DNA from: Fulvia fulva
Taxonomy: Eukaryota > Ascomycota > Dothideomycetes > Mycosphaerellales > Mycosphaerellaceae
NCBI RefSeq assembly: GCF_020509005.1
Contig: NC_063014.1
Span: 4,898,001-4,962,000, forward strand
DNA length: 64,000 bases
Direction of reading: 5' to 3'
The stretch's first letter is position 1, and every line of letters starts with the position of its first letter. The notes below the pieces were generated by a model. That model did not search any database. It saw only the letters and a program-made list of their open reading frames with translations, and was not told the origin of the DNA. Below are positions 1-8,874 of the stretch, piece after piece. Made by a program: the position numbers and the translations under genes.

Positions 1-94
1 AAGCGTCGAGATCGATGCGCCGAAAGGCCCAAAGCCGGCCAACATGATACAGCGTGGCTCACCAAGTGTTTTGACATGCTGCATACGTCTACTC

Positions 95-1498
95 TCACGA
101 GTCAAATATCGGCGCAAAAGCAGCAATGCCTCTTAACCTCGAAGCGCCTACGACCTGCTTCGTCAACTTTCTGTTGCTGATAAAGTACAATGCTTCCGCC
201 CGATGCTCCCTGCACACTTCCGTCGCAAGCTCTACAAGGTCCGGTCTTCCCTTTTCTCTCGTGTTCCAGATGATAGCATTCTGGTCCCAGCGTCTCAGCG
301 TCTTGCACATCTCAACCCCAAATATCTCTTCGGGATTCGGAGCCGACCATATGATACGCAGGTCAACATCTATCAGTAACGACAAAGCAGCCAGAACAGG
401 CCCAGCACCGCTTCCCGTGCACATATACACCACTCGCTTGAACATCTTCGCTGTCGATCCGACTCCAGTCTGGTGAATTCCTTTCATGTAGTAGTAGGGA
501 GCGGGATTCGCGATCGTGTCTGCTGTCCAGTCGCCGGCCCTGGAAATTATGACGGACGAGGATCCGCCTGCGGCATCCTCGAAGTCATCAATCGCTGCGA
601 AAGCATGCCACTCTCGTAGCGGTGATTTCGAAATCGCTGCGCCATGCTGTGGTGGTACCCTCTCCTTTGCATCAAAGTACAAACGGATAGCGTGGTCTGA
701 TAAGCGCTCTGTCTTCACGATTTGGACCTTGCGGAGGAGAAGCCATGGCCATATCGCACTGATGCTGAGGTAGAGGAGGAGCCAGAAGATAGGGAGTTTG
801 ATCAGTTGCAGGCCTATGGATGTGTTGAGAGTCTCGACTTGATCGCGCAGGAACAAGATGAGCGCGATCCAGAACACGCCGATTGCAAGCCATCCCAGAG
901 AACGATGGCACTGCTCGAAAAGATTGTGGTGTCTCCGACGCATTTGGGGCGTTGCCGTCACGACGATACAGACTAGGACGAGGATCAGGAAGAACACCAG
1001 CGTCAGCACGGCGACGTTCCTCCTCTTTCCCACAGCAGCATCTCGAACCAAGTACCCAGCGAAAACGCAGAACCACATGATCGACGAACAAGCCGCGCCG
1101 CTGTGGATCCCGCCAAACTCGTATACCTTGGCAAGCTGATGTCTGAGCCAAAGTGGTGTCGATCGAGGAACTCGCCATGTTATGTGGTACAAGAAGTTCA
1201 GAGTGTATGGTTGTCGAATGAAGACAGCAGCTGTCAGATTCGCCACTGCGGCGTTGGCGCAGCTCAGGAGTGGTGATGAGTCGTCGTTGATGTTATTCAA
1301 GACCACGGCGAGAGCGATGATGTTGGCTGATAGCACGAGTGTGAACAGTAGTTTGTATACGCTTGCGTAGTCACCAACCCAGGCGTTGTAGATCGGTCGG
1401 AAAAGGCGCTGGGCTGGATGGTGTCGTTGTTTGCGTTCTTGGCATTTCTCGACTTCGTCCATGGTAGATACGGAGGCTTTCTTCCCCGCCGTGGCCAT
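95..1498 (-). CDS. TmpA-like integral membrane protein of the ferric-reductase superfamily
   Basis: Seen: about 467 residues from the first in-frame ATG (1498). The N-terminal half has about six hydrophobic segments (for example LFTLVLSANIIALAVVL and VLTLVFFLILVLVCIVV). Histidines lie in and next to the membrane segments. A soluble C-terminal half carries the nucleotide-binding motif YMCTGSGAGPVLAAL and ends in a short ...PIFDS tail. Known: this layout matches the fungal TmpA family, plasma-membrane relatives of ferric reductases studied in Aspergillus nidulans conidiation; whether they reduce iron is unclear. The reading frame stays open upstream to about 1679 but contains no earlier ATG, so either the start is at 1498 or there is a further upstream exon. 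The next gene, 2.5 kb away and divergent, is an adenylating enzyme. The family call is good; the exact role is inference. Confidence 0.7.
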   Translation of the reverse strand: MATAGKKASVSTMDEVEKCQERKQRHHPAQRLFRPIYNAWVGDYASVYKLLFTLVLSANIIALAVVLNNINDDSSPLLSCANAAVANLTAAVFIRQPYTLNFLYHITWRVPRSTPLWLRHQLAKVYEFGGIHSGAACSSIMWFCVFAGYLVRDAAVGKRRNVAVLTLVFFLILVLVCIVVTATPQMRRRHHNLFEQCHRSLGWLAIGVFWIALILFLRDQVETLNTSIGLQLIKLPIFWLLLYLSISAIWPWLLLRKVQIVKTERLSDHAIRLYFDAKERVPPQHGAAISKSPLREWHAFAAIDDFEDAAGGSSSVIISRAGDWTADTIANPAPYYYMKGIHQTGVGSTAKMFKRVVYMCTGSGAGPVLAALSLLIDVDLRIIWSAPNPEEIFGVEMCKTLRRWDQNAIIWNTREKGRPDLVELATEVCREHRAEALYFISNRKLTKQVVGASRLRGIAAFAPIFDS

Positions 1499-2172
1499 GA
1501 CTTGGACATGTAGCACCGTTACGTCGGGGCTTTGGTTGGAGATTGACCGGATGAAGTCCTTTGCGGTCTCAGTACATGTACTGGACTTCGCAACCCCGGG
1601 AGTCGGCTGGACAGCGAAATCATCCGCCGATGCAGAATGGATATCGATCTCCAAGTACCAAGCTACTCGACCGGAGGTCTATGCAGCGAGTAGCGCGAGA
1701 GAGCGCTGAGTTGACAAGTGCCAAGGCTGCGGTGGTTGACGAGATGCCGCGTGAGTATTTCGAGCTGTCCGACGGTCATGAACTTTGTGTTGATGTTGCT
1801 GGGTCCATGAGCGGCCTGTAAAATCGACACATCAAGCCAAAGCTACATCTGTGCCGATCAAGGGCATCGCATCTTGCCATCGGATGGCAGAGGTGGCATT
1901 CTTTGGTGAGGTTGTTGGTTGTCAGTCCTAAAATTGGCGTCTGTAGCGTCAATGCAGCAGATCCTAGGCTTCTGAAGTAATGTAGGGCATGCCGTGCCGG
2001 TGAATACACGTGGCCCAGCTTGGTCCAGGATCACTTGCGTGGCTGGGTTGAGAGTATACCGATAACCTTCCGGCGCAGACAGATGCTGTAGGAACCCAAG
2101 TTACCCAACGGCACAATCAATGCAACGTTATCCTAGGGTTGCACGTTTGAACACTACCCTAGCTCGGAAATA
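1499..2172. other. Intergenic stretch left of the TIR-element nest
   Basis: No convincing gene is seen. The short frames here lack motifs and overlap on both strands. It presumably holds the promoter and 5' leader of the leftward membrane-protein gene. Confidence 0.5.
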
Positions 2173-2312
2173 CAGCGTCTTCCTGCAGCCGAGTTACATT
2201 CTAAATCCCGGCGGACCGATCATCCTAGCAAAATCTAGGTATAGAGCCAATAAGCCAACATCGATGTGGCGACAGCTAAAAGCGCATTTGACTCGGCTGC
2301 ACGAAGACGCTG
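2173..2312 (+). mobile_element. MITE copy 1 (Tc1/mariner-type, 140 bp)
   Basis: A 140-bp element with terminal inverted repeats of about 22 bp that start CAGCGTCTTC and end GAAGACGCTG. It is flanked on both sides by TA (2171-2172 and 2313-2314), the target duplication of Tc1/mariner transposons. A second 140-bp copy lies at 8611-8750 in the opposite orientation and matches over nearly its whole length. It has no coding capacity, so it would need a transposase supplied in trans. It abuts the TIR of the next element. Confidence 0.85.
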
Positions 2313-2314
2313 TA

Positions 2315-2666
2315 ACATCTGCCAGGGCCATTTCGCATCCCTTTGCACCTTTTCTCGGTCAAAGTTTCTCGAAAGTCAGCTCGTCCCCTGCCAGCTGCGT
2401 CCTCACATGATACGTCAAACGACAGGCACATGGGGGTCGCACGGACTGTTACGAACATGAACTTACACCTCAAACACGTATAGTGAGGCTGAAGATGCTG
2501 ATCGTAGAAGTAGACTCTTTTGTGTTCGAGTTTGCAAAGGGATCCTCAGCATCTCGCAAGCGTGCGGGTAAATCCTCTCACGACCAGGATATGTTTGCTA
2601 TCGGAGCGGCGGATTTTCCGGCACGCTTGCGAGATGCTGAGGATGCGAAATGGCCCTGGTAGATGT
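2315..2666. mobile_element. Second TIR element (MITE-like) interrupted by a third
   Basis: Ends are perfect inverted complements (ACATCT... and ...AGATGT), flanked by TA at 2313-2314 and 2667-2668. The arms match over about 50 bp once the insert at 2339-2541 is removed: 2315-2338 plus 2544-2575 pair with 2610-2666. Without the insert the element is about 147 bp, close to the size of the neighbouring MITE. It is probably another TA-target non-autonomous DNA transposon. Confidence 0.65.
2339..2541. mobile_element. Small TIR element inserted in the left arm of the 2315-2666 element
   Basis: A 203-bp insert that starts CCCTTTGCA and ends TGCAAAGGG. It is flanked by AT on both sides (2337-2338 and 2542-2543). 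The uninterrupted sequence survives in the right arm of the host element (revcomp of 2630-2650), which shows the insertion point directly. The TIR is only about 9 bp, so no family is assigned. Confidence 0.55.
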
Positions 2667-2668
2667 TA

Positions 2669-3968
2669 CTCGCATCAAGCTCAAAGTCAAGAGCCCGTAT
2701 TCCATGTGAAGGCGTTGGTTTCCTAATTGACAGGCATGAAGAGGGTGTATCCATCGAGGCGTATTGTCGGATGTCTTAGTTGGCGGCGCTGCTTACATCG
2801 CCCGCTCATCGCTCGTTGCGGATTAAACGAGGAAGTCAGCACTTAAGTATTGCCAAAAGCAGCCAGTGCCAAGCTGCGAGACTATGGTACAGTATCACCA
2901 TGGCTGTTGTCGACTGCATAGGTGCTATGTCTTGAGGCCAGTTGCGTAGCTGCAGACATTTTCACGCCGCGACGTACAACCTTCACGTCTTCGTTCTCCC
3001 GCCTCGCAGTCGCAAGTTACCAGGCCAGGTGGGCGCCTCGGATCTGATGCGATCGTTAACTTTTGTTCAGAACGTACTTCCCGCGGCCGCTCTCTGCCAG
3101 CATGTGTCTACAGACAGAACTATCGCCTTGGACATCCCTTTGCAGTCCTGTAGGTGTCTATGCGACGGGCGCGATCTTAGTGCGAGGCTGTGGTTGGCCG
3201 AAAATTGTTGTCAGTTGTCGGTTGAATGGGCATCGTCAAGGGTTGCAGCCAATGTTTTCCTTGTCTTCAGATGGAAACTAGCGGGAGCTATTTGGCAGTG
3301 AGTTTTCGATGGGATGCGCTGATACCCGACCAGCCTCACCCCAAAGCACCTGTACACCTTCTTCATCCCTGTCTTAGGAAGCTCCGAAGGCGGAAGGATC
3401 TACCACAGATTATGGCTGAACCCAGCCAAGTGTGCCAGAGGTATGCGACCTCGAACGTCCTTTCAGCTTTCTAAGAACAAACAAGCTTCTAGCTTACACT
3501 GCGGAACTCCGCAGAGCCTCTTGATGCTGGACGATGATGATTTCAGAACACGACCCAATGGTTCGATCTGTCGTACGCCGCTGGCCGACCAGACGAATCA
3601 CATCTTTGACCCTACACGGCATACCCCGTGAGATGGCCAGAAGGGACAGGCGGTCAGCCATAGTCTTCGCAGCAGGCTGTCAGGACCGGTTTGAGCGTCG
3701 GAACTCAGCGTGAGAGTACAGCGTCTTGTTGCATTGGACACATCGGGTAAAGCGCGGACCGATCAAGATCATCCCAGCAGAATCCAGGATCGATTATGGC
3801 CCCCAGAAGTTTAAATGCTGCTGTGCTTAATAGAGCCCATAGTTCCACTCGGTTAAGCAGCTTGCTTCGTTATAACATGCTTCAACGCGTGACCCGGCGC
3901 AGAGCTTCATAAAAGTTGCAGCGCGCTGTACAACCGGTCAGGCCACGCCATCAATACAATATCCAGTC
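2669..3968. other. Intergenic stretch upstream of the adenylating enzyme
   Basis: No gene with recognisable motifs was found; the open frames are short and overlapping. The last 150 bp are a plausible promoter: a GTTATAAC stretch near 3869 and CATAAAAG near 3908, followed by a leader ending CAATACAATATCCAGTC before the ATG at 3969. Confidence 0.4.
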
Positions 3969-6524
3969 ATGACCACAATGACCGAAGTCTGTAGCATCAA
4001 GAACAGCTGCCATGATGGGAAGGCTCTCCTGGAGTGCACGTTGCGGGATGTCTTCCTGGAGACGGCTGCAAGATTTCCAGATCAGACAGCTATTTTCGAT
4101 GACAACTGCCAGAGGAGCATCAGCTATAGCAAGGCCAATGGCTTGGCCACGTCTGTTGCAGCGTCTTTGCAGACAATTGGAGTAACGAAAGGAGACCGCG
4201 TTGCAACCAGTCTTGGCAACAGTCTTGAAGGATACCTGGTGAGTCTTTGTCTGTCTGTAAAAGAGCGAGCATTCAGGCTAACGTAGTCGTTGAAGTCCAT
4301 CTTGGCCTGCTACAATATTGGAGCTATTGCCGTTCCTCTTAATCCAGCATACAAGCTGGCGCAGGTCGTCGGTGCTCTGAACCATGTTAGTGCCAAGTGT
4401 CTCATCATTTCCCTCGATGCACGACTGGCATATGATCGATCGGAGTCGAACACCCCTCTGTTGCAAGAACTGGCGAAAGACGACGTGGTGCCCGGCCTAG
4501 ACCATATCATCGTGGTAGACAATGCAGGCGGCAGGACTGATGAGATCGTCCCGACGGAGAACTTCACGCCGTGGGACGATTTGATCGCTGGTGACAATAC
4601 CCTTCAGGAGACTCATGTTGGTCCAGGGGACGTCGCGCTCATTCAATTCACCTCAGGAACGACAACGGCTCCGAAAGGCGCATGTCTCACGCATCGTAAC
4701 ATCGTCAACTCTGCCTTGATCATGGGCGAGCGCCTGAGATACACCCACCGCGATGTGATATGCTGTCCTTTGCCACTCTTTCACGTATCTGGGACCATTC
4801 TCGGAATGGCAATTTCTTTGTGCTTTGGCGCGACTCTGGTATTCCCTGCTGAAGCATTCAGTCCTGAGGCGACCGTACTAGCGCTTCGTACGTTGGAGGC
4901 CTCGTCGTTGTACGCTGTGCCGACGATGTTCATCACAATGCTGGACTATGTTCGAGAGCATAAGATCAAGAACGAGGACTTCCAATCCTTGCGAACCGGG
5001 ATCATCAGTGGTTCTCCAGTCCACGCTGCACTATTGAGGCGGATACAAGATGTGTTTTCCCTGCCTGAGCTCGTGGTAGCATGGGGTATGAGCGAGACAA
5101 CTGGAGCAGCTACGATGTCACACCCGACCGAAGATAGCGTCTTGCAACGGACGTCGACCGCAGGAAGGCCCTTGGCGCATACGCACGTAAGAGTCGTAGC
5201 GCGAGATGATCCGTTTCGTGAACTTCCTGCTGGTGACCGCGGTGAGCTGGTTGTGTCCGGATACCTGTTGATGCAAGGCTATTGGGCAGATGTGGCCAAG
5301 ACCAACGATATCATGGTCCGCGACCCATCCACCGGGGTGATCTGGCTGCGGACTGGTGACGAGGGCCAGCAAGATGTCAATGGATACGTGACCGTGACTG
5401 GACGTATCAAGGATGTCATCATTCGTGGAGGTGAGAACATCCATCCTGCAGAGATTGAGAGCCTGTTGATCGAGCACCCTCTTGTTCAGGATGCTAGTGT
5501 GATCGGGATACCGGACCCATTCTACGGCGAGGTCGTTGGCGCATTTGTCGTCCTGGCGAGTGATGCTGAGCAAGCTAGTCATAAAGCTATTCGACTCTGG
5601 CTGGCTACCAAACTCGGCCGCACATGGTTGCCGAAAGAAGTCTTCTTCGTGACAGACCTCCCGAAGACACCATCTGGCAAGATCCAGAAGTTCGAGCTCC
5701 GCGAGAAGGCCACTCAATTATTGGCCGACAAGGCCAAGTGGAGCTACGCGGCGGATGCCTACAGCGAGGGCATCCAAAAGGCCTCATCCCGAGTTGCCGC
5801 TCATTTGATCGAGATGGTCAATCGTTCGCAACCGATTACAGAGATTTCTCGGGTTGTTGACGTTGGGGCAGGCACTGGAGCGGCGACAGCAGTCCTCGCA
5901 GAGACGACTGCAGCCGGACGCATCGTCGCAACAGATATTGCACCTCTCATGCTGGATAAGATCGTTTTGTCAAGCACATCCCTGACCAGTAAAAGAGTCG
6001 AGAAGCGTGTCGTGGACGTCTTCGCTCTCTCAAAAGTCTTTCCTCGCCATATCTTCACTCATACCGTCTCGAATATGCTTTTGCACATCTTAGACGATCC
6101 ATTACTAGCAGTCAAGGAGATGGCAGCCGTGACTCGCTCTGGTGGTGCTCTCGCGCTCGCTATCACGGGTACACCTGTGTTTCCATACATCCTTTGGGAA
6201 CGTGCTTGCCGGACCTTGGACGATACATTTCGAGTCTCCGACCCATTTCCAAGCCGATGGTCCAAGCCGCGAGACCTTCAACAAGCATTCGATGCTGTGG
6301 GTGCCGAGAACGTGGTGATCCAAGAGATAAGCGTTGAGTGGCCCTTCCGCGACGGAAGCGAATTCGTCAAGCTGTTTGGCAATGGCAAACATCCCGGCTT
6401 CACGGCCGCTGTTGCAGAATGGAAGGGTTGTCGAGACAGCGCTCTGCAAGCATTAGTCAAGGTCTTCGACGAAGAAGCAGACTTCTGCCTGAAGGCTGTC
6501 ATAGGTGTAGGGCGGTTGCCATAG
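3969..6524 (+). CDS. Acyl-adenylating (ANL) enzyme fused to a SAM-dependent methyltransferase
   Basis: Two exons, 3969-4238 and 4296-6524, give about 832 residues. The 57-nt intron starts GTGAGT, has branch GCTAAC (4278-4283) and uses the AG at 4294-4295; an AG at 4286 would also keep frame and add three residues. ANL core motifs in order: FTSGTTTAPKG (about 208-218), WGMSETTGA (about 352), RTGD (about 441), GRIKDVIIRGGENIHP, and the catalytic-lysine motif PKTPSGKIQK (about 545). After a short linker comes VVDVGAGTGAAT (about 609-620), motif I of class I methyltransferases, then a domain running to the C-terminus. Known: ANL enzymes make acyl-AMP and usually acyl-CoA. There is no carrier-protein domain. 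The fusion suggests that an acid is activated and then methylated, possibly in secondary metabolism, but the substrate is unknown. Confidence 0.88.
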
Positions 6525-6695
6525 CGTCAGATGGAATGAACCGCCGAGGCGGGCTAGAGAGGTCAAGCGATATCATTAAAGAAGAGTGTGCTCCTGTACA
6601 AAAATCTGGCAGCCCGTGCAGCGTGTTTCTGACCTTTCGCTGCGCAGTCAGAATCATCTGCCTCACGCCATCCCTCCACATTGCGATTCTCTGAC

Positions 6696-7211
6696 CTAGT
6701 AGATCAACTGAGCGAGCCTGCCAGTCATTCCAGCCAGCACCAAAGAGCTTGTCGCGAAGATCTGGAATCGGACCATGACCTTGTTCACAGTGGCCTGCAT
6801 GACGCTGTGAATGATTCGAGTAGCGACGTATGCCCAGGCGCCATACACAGTGTATGGGTGGTCATCTCCGAGGATGGCCAGAGACAGAGCAATGGCGTAG
6901 AAGACGGTTGGCTGCTCGTGCAAGTGATTGTAGTTGTCTGCCTTGAAGCGAACGCTCGGGGGAATCTTGGTCTGCAGATCGCTCGACACCTTGTCAGGGC
7001 TGACATCGACTAGTAGACAGAGTCAGTTTGGAAGTGACAATCAGAGACCGCTGCAGTCCGAGGGGCTAGAGCGAGACCGACCCTTGTACTTTTGCATGGC
7101 TGGGATCCTGGTCGCGTACATCCAGACCTCCATGACGAAGGTCCAGCCTGCGAGGGCGGCGACGGGGCGGATGAGTGGCGCTTTGCCGATGCTGAGGGCC
7201 ATGTTCGACAT
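6696..7211 (-). CDS. MAPEG-family membrane protein
   Basis: Two exons on the minus strand, 7211-7082 and 7009-6696, give 147 residues. Splicing a 72-nt intron (7010-7081, ending CTACTAG) joins ...MQKYK to VDVSPDK in frame; the donor GTCGGT is weak. Four hydrophobic segments are present. The MAPEG signature is visible as KADNYNHLHEQPTVFYAIAL. Known: MAPEG proteins are small ER-membrane enzymes (microsomal glutathione transferase or eicosanoid-synthesis type) that act on lipophilic electrophiles with glutathione; many fungal members are uncharacterised. The length is usual for the family. It converges with the adenylating-enzyme gene, with stops 172 bp apart, and could belong to a small metabolic locus with it; this is inference. 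Confidence 0.85.
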
Positions 7212-7315
7212 GTGGCGTGATGGGAATGTGATGCTGGTCGATGTTCCGTGATCTGCTTGTTTGTTGTGTTGATGAGGTGCCCAGGTGTGAGCCGGCTCAT
7301 GTTCAATGTTCAACC

Positions 7316-7362
7316 GCAAGAGAGGAGCCAAGAGAGGAGCCAAGAGAGGGGCCAAGGAGGTT
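7316..7362. repeat. Short tandem repeat, about 12-bp unit
   Basis: Three to four tandem copies of AAGAGAGGAGCC lie about 105 bp upstream of the MAPEG start codon, in its probable promoter or leader. Confidence 0.75.
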
Positions 7363-7539
7363 CAAGAAATTCAATGCCTCGGCCCGAAGTTGCACCGGGA
7401 CCTGCATAAATTGTGCATTCCTGAGTACCTTAATCTCTGAACTTCGAGAAGCTTGATATCTGCATGCTGCAAATCGAGCAACGAGACATGTCACAGGATT
7501 TCAAGCTTGATACGCACAGAAAATGTCTTCCGGGGGCTA

Positions 7540-8376
7540 CTACTGCGTGTCTCCTAGCAAAGCCCTGGTGTCGTCTGCCATGGACTGAACAGTCTCGGCT
7601 TCTGGCATGCATTCCTGCACGGTCGAGAAAGGACGACGCCTTCTTCGTGCCGTGACCTCGCCCGCTGTGCCCGTGTCCGCACTGCTCAGATAGATCCTGG
7701 TATGTGCGGGTAGTCCAAGTATCTTCTGCATCGATAGCCAGGCCTGGTGATACCGCTCGCTACTGTCCCAGTCATAACAACAATCCTTCATCGCCTGTTC
7801 CAACTTTGACTGAAGCTCGACAACAGGCTGTGCGCCGAAGATGTTGTCCTCCACGAGATAAGCTCGTCCATCAGGGCTGGAAAGTCCCGGCAAAGACACG
7901 ATTGAGATGCTCATGCTTCCCACAGCCATTGCCTCTCCATCCGCGTAGTCATTCTCCAGGGTGTCGCGAAAATTCTTGCCATATTTGCGGGAGAAGAGCC
8001 TGTTGAACGGAGCTGTAGCCCGGCTTCCGCAGATTCGTGGTGCGTAGCCCTGTGATACCAGTAGTTGCATTCGCAGGTACCAAGCTGCGGAGCGAGTAGT
8101 CTCTGACTGGGAACAGGTCTCGAAGATGGCATCGACTTGCAGCTGACGCTGCTTGATGAAATCGAGAAGCTCGTCTGCAGCTGTTGTTGATACTCGTGGT
8201 TGCTCATCAGTGTGCTCAAGGACCGGATCGACGATAACGCAGTGTATGCCGTGGGGTTCAATAACGACGTACTGCCAGGTTTTGGTTGACGGCTCGACAA
8301 ACGTGCGGACCTCGACTCGAGAAGACAGGTCGCATTGATCGAAGTCGGTTCTCGCTCGATCCATCGTGAAGTCCAT
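7540..8376 (-). CDS. Metallo-beta-lactamase-fold protein lacking metal ligands (probable pseudoenzyme)
   Basis: Single-exon ORF of 278 residues from ATG 8376. The N-terminal pattern TWQYVVIEPHGIHCVIVDPVLEH...STTAADELLDFI is typical of the ETHE1/persulfide-dioxygenase-like branch of the metallo-beta-lactamase fold. In that branch the next segment reads ETHAHADH and binds the metals. Here residues 86-93 read ETCSQSET, so every ligand in the motif is gone. The later GHDY-type histidine site near the C-terminus reads LSSAD. The rest of the fold appears intact and the frame is open. It is therefore unlikely to hydrolyse or oxidise by the usual metal mechanism; a binding, scaffolding or regulatory role is inference. 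Confidence 0.75.
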   Translation of the reverse strand: MDFTMDRARTDFDQCDLSSRVEVRTFVEPSTKTWQYVVIEPHGIHCVIVDPVLEHTDEQPRVSTTAADELLDFIKQRQLQVDAIFETCSQSETTRSAAWYLRMQLLVSQGYAPRICGSRATAPFNRLFSRKYGKNFRDTLENDYADGEAMAVGSMSISIVSLPGLSSPDGRAYLVEDNIFGAQPVVELQSKLEQAMKDCCYDWDSSERYHQAWLSMQKILGLPAHTRIYLSSADTGTAGEVTARRRRRPFSTVQECMPEAETVQSMADDTRALLGDTQ

Positions 8377-8610
8377 TCCAGGTCAATCGAAATAGAGCTT
8401 AGAGCTAGATTGCGATAGCGTCCGCTGAACCACGCGGCATTCGGGCTGCTGGATCGAGTGCATCGAAGCAACCAATCCGTTTTGTTCGCAGCATCCCCGT
8501 GGTCGCCGATGTGTTGAATTAAGGTTCCCGAGCAGCCTCCTTTCCCTGGCAGTGGTGCAATAGGATCATGCGGTGCTCTGTCACTGGAAGCCGGCATGGA
8601 TCCCATCCTA

Positions 8611-8750
8611 CAGCGTCTTCGTGCAGCCGAGTAAAATGCGCTTTTAGCTGTCGCCAGATCGATGTTGGCTTATTAGCTCTATACCTAGATTTTGCTAGGA
8701 TGATCGGTCCGCCGGGATTGAAAATGTAACTCGGCTGCACGACGACGCTG
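8611..8750 (-). mobile_element. MITE copy 2 (Tc1/mariner-type, 140 bp)
   Basis: Same 140-bp element as at 2173-2312 but in the opposite orientation. It starts CAGCGTCTTC, ends GACGACGCTG, and has TA on both sides (8609-8610 and 8751-8752). It lies in the gap between the lactamase-fold gene and MSH1. The identical length of the two copies supports recent activity of the family. Confidence 0.85.
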
Positions 8751-8874
8751 TAGGCCTACCAGTACATTTAGGCTGAGGTCCTCGGGCTTGCACATGAGTG
8801 GTGAGGTCTATTGTCTGACTACTAAACGGCAACAAAGGAGGCACAGGCAGAGGAAACTGGCCCCTGTCAAGGTC

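Noticed and set aside
1..84. Open minus-strand frame of 28 codons running off the left edge, starting 10 bp after the membrane-protein stop
   Set aside because: Too short to identify, and it could simply be the 3' leader; no motif is visible.
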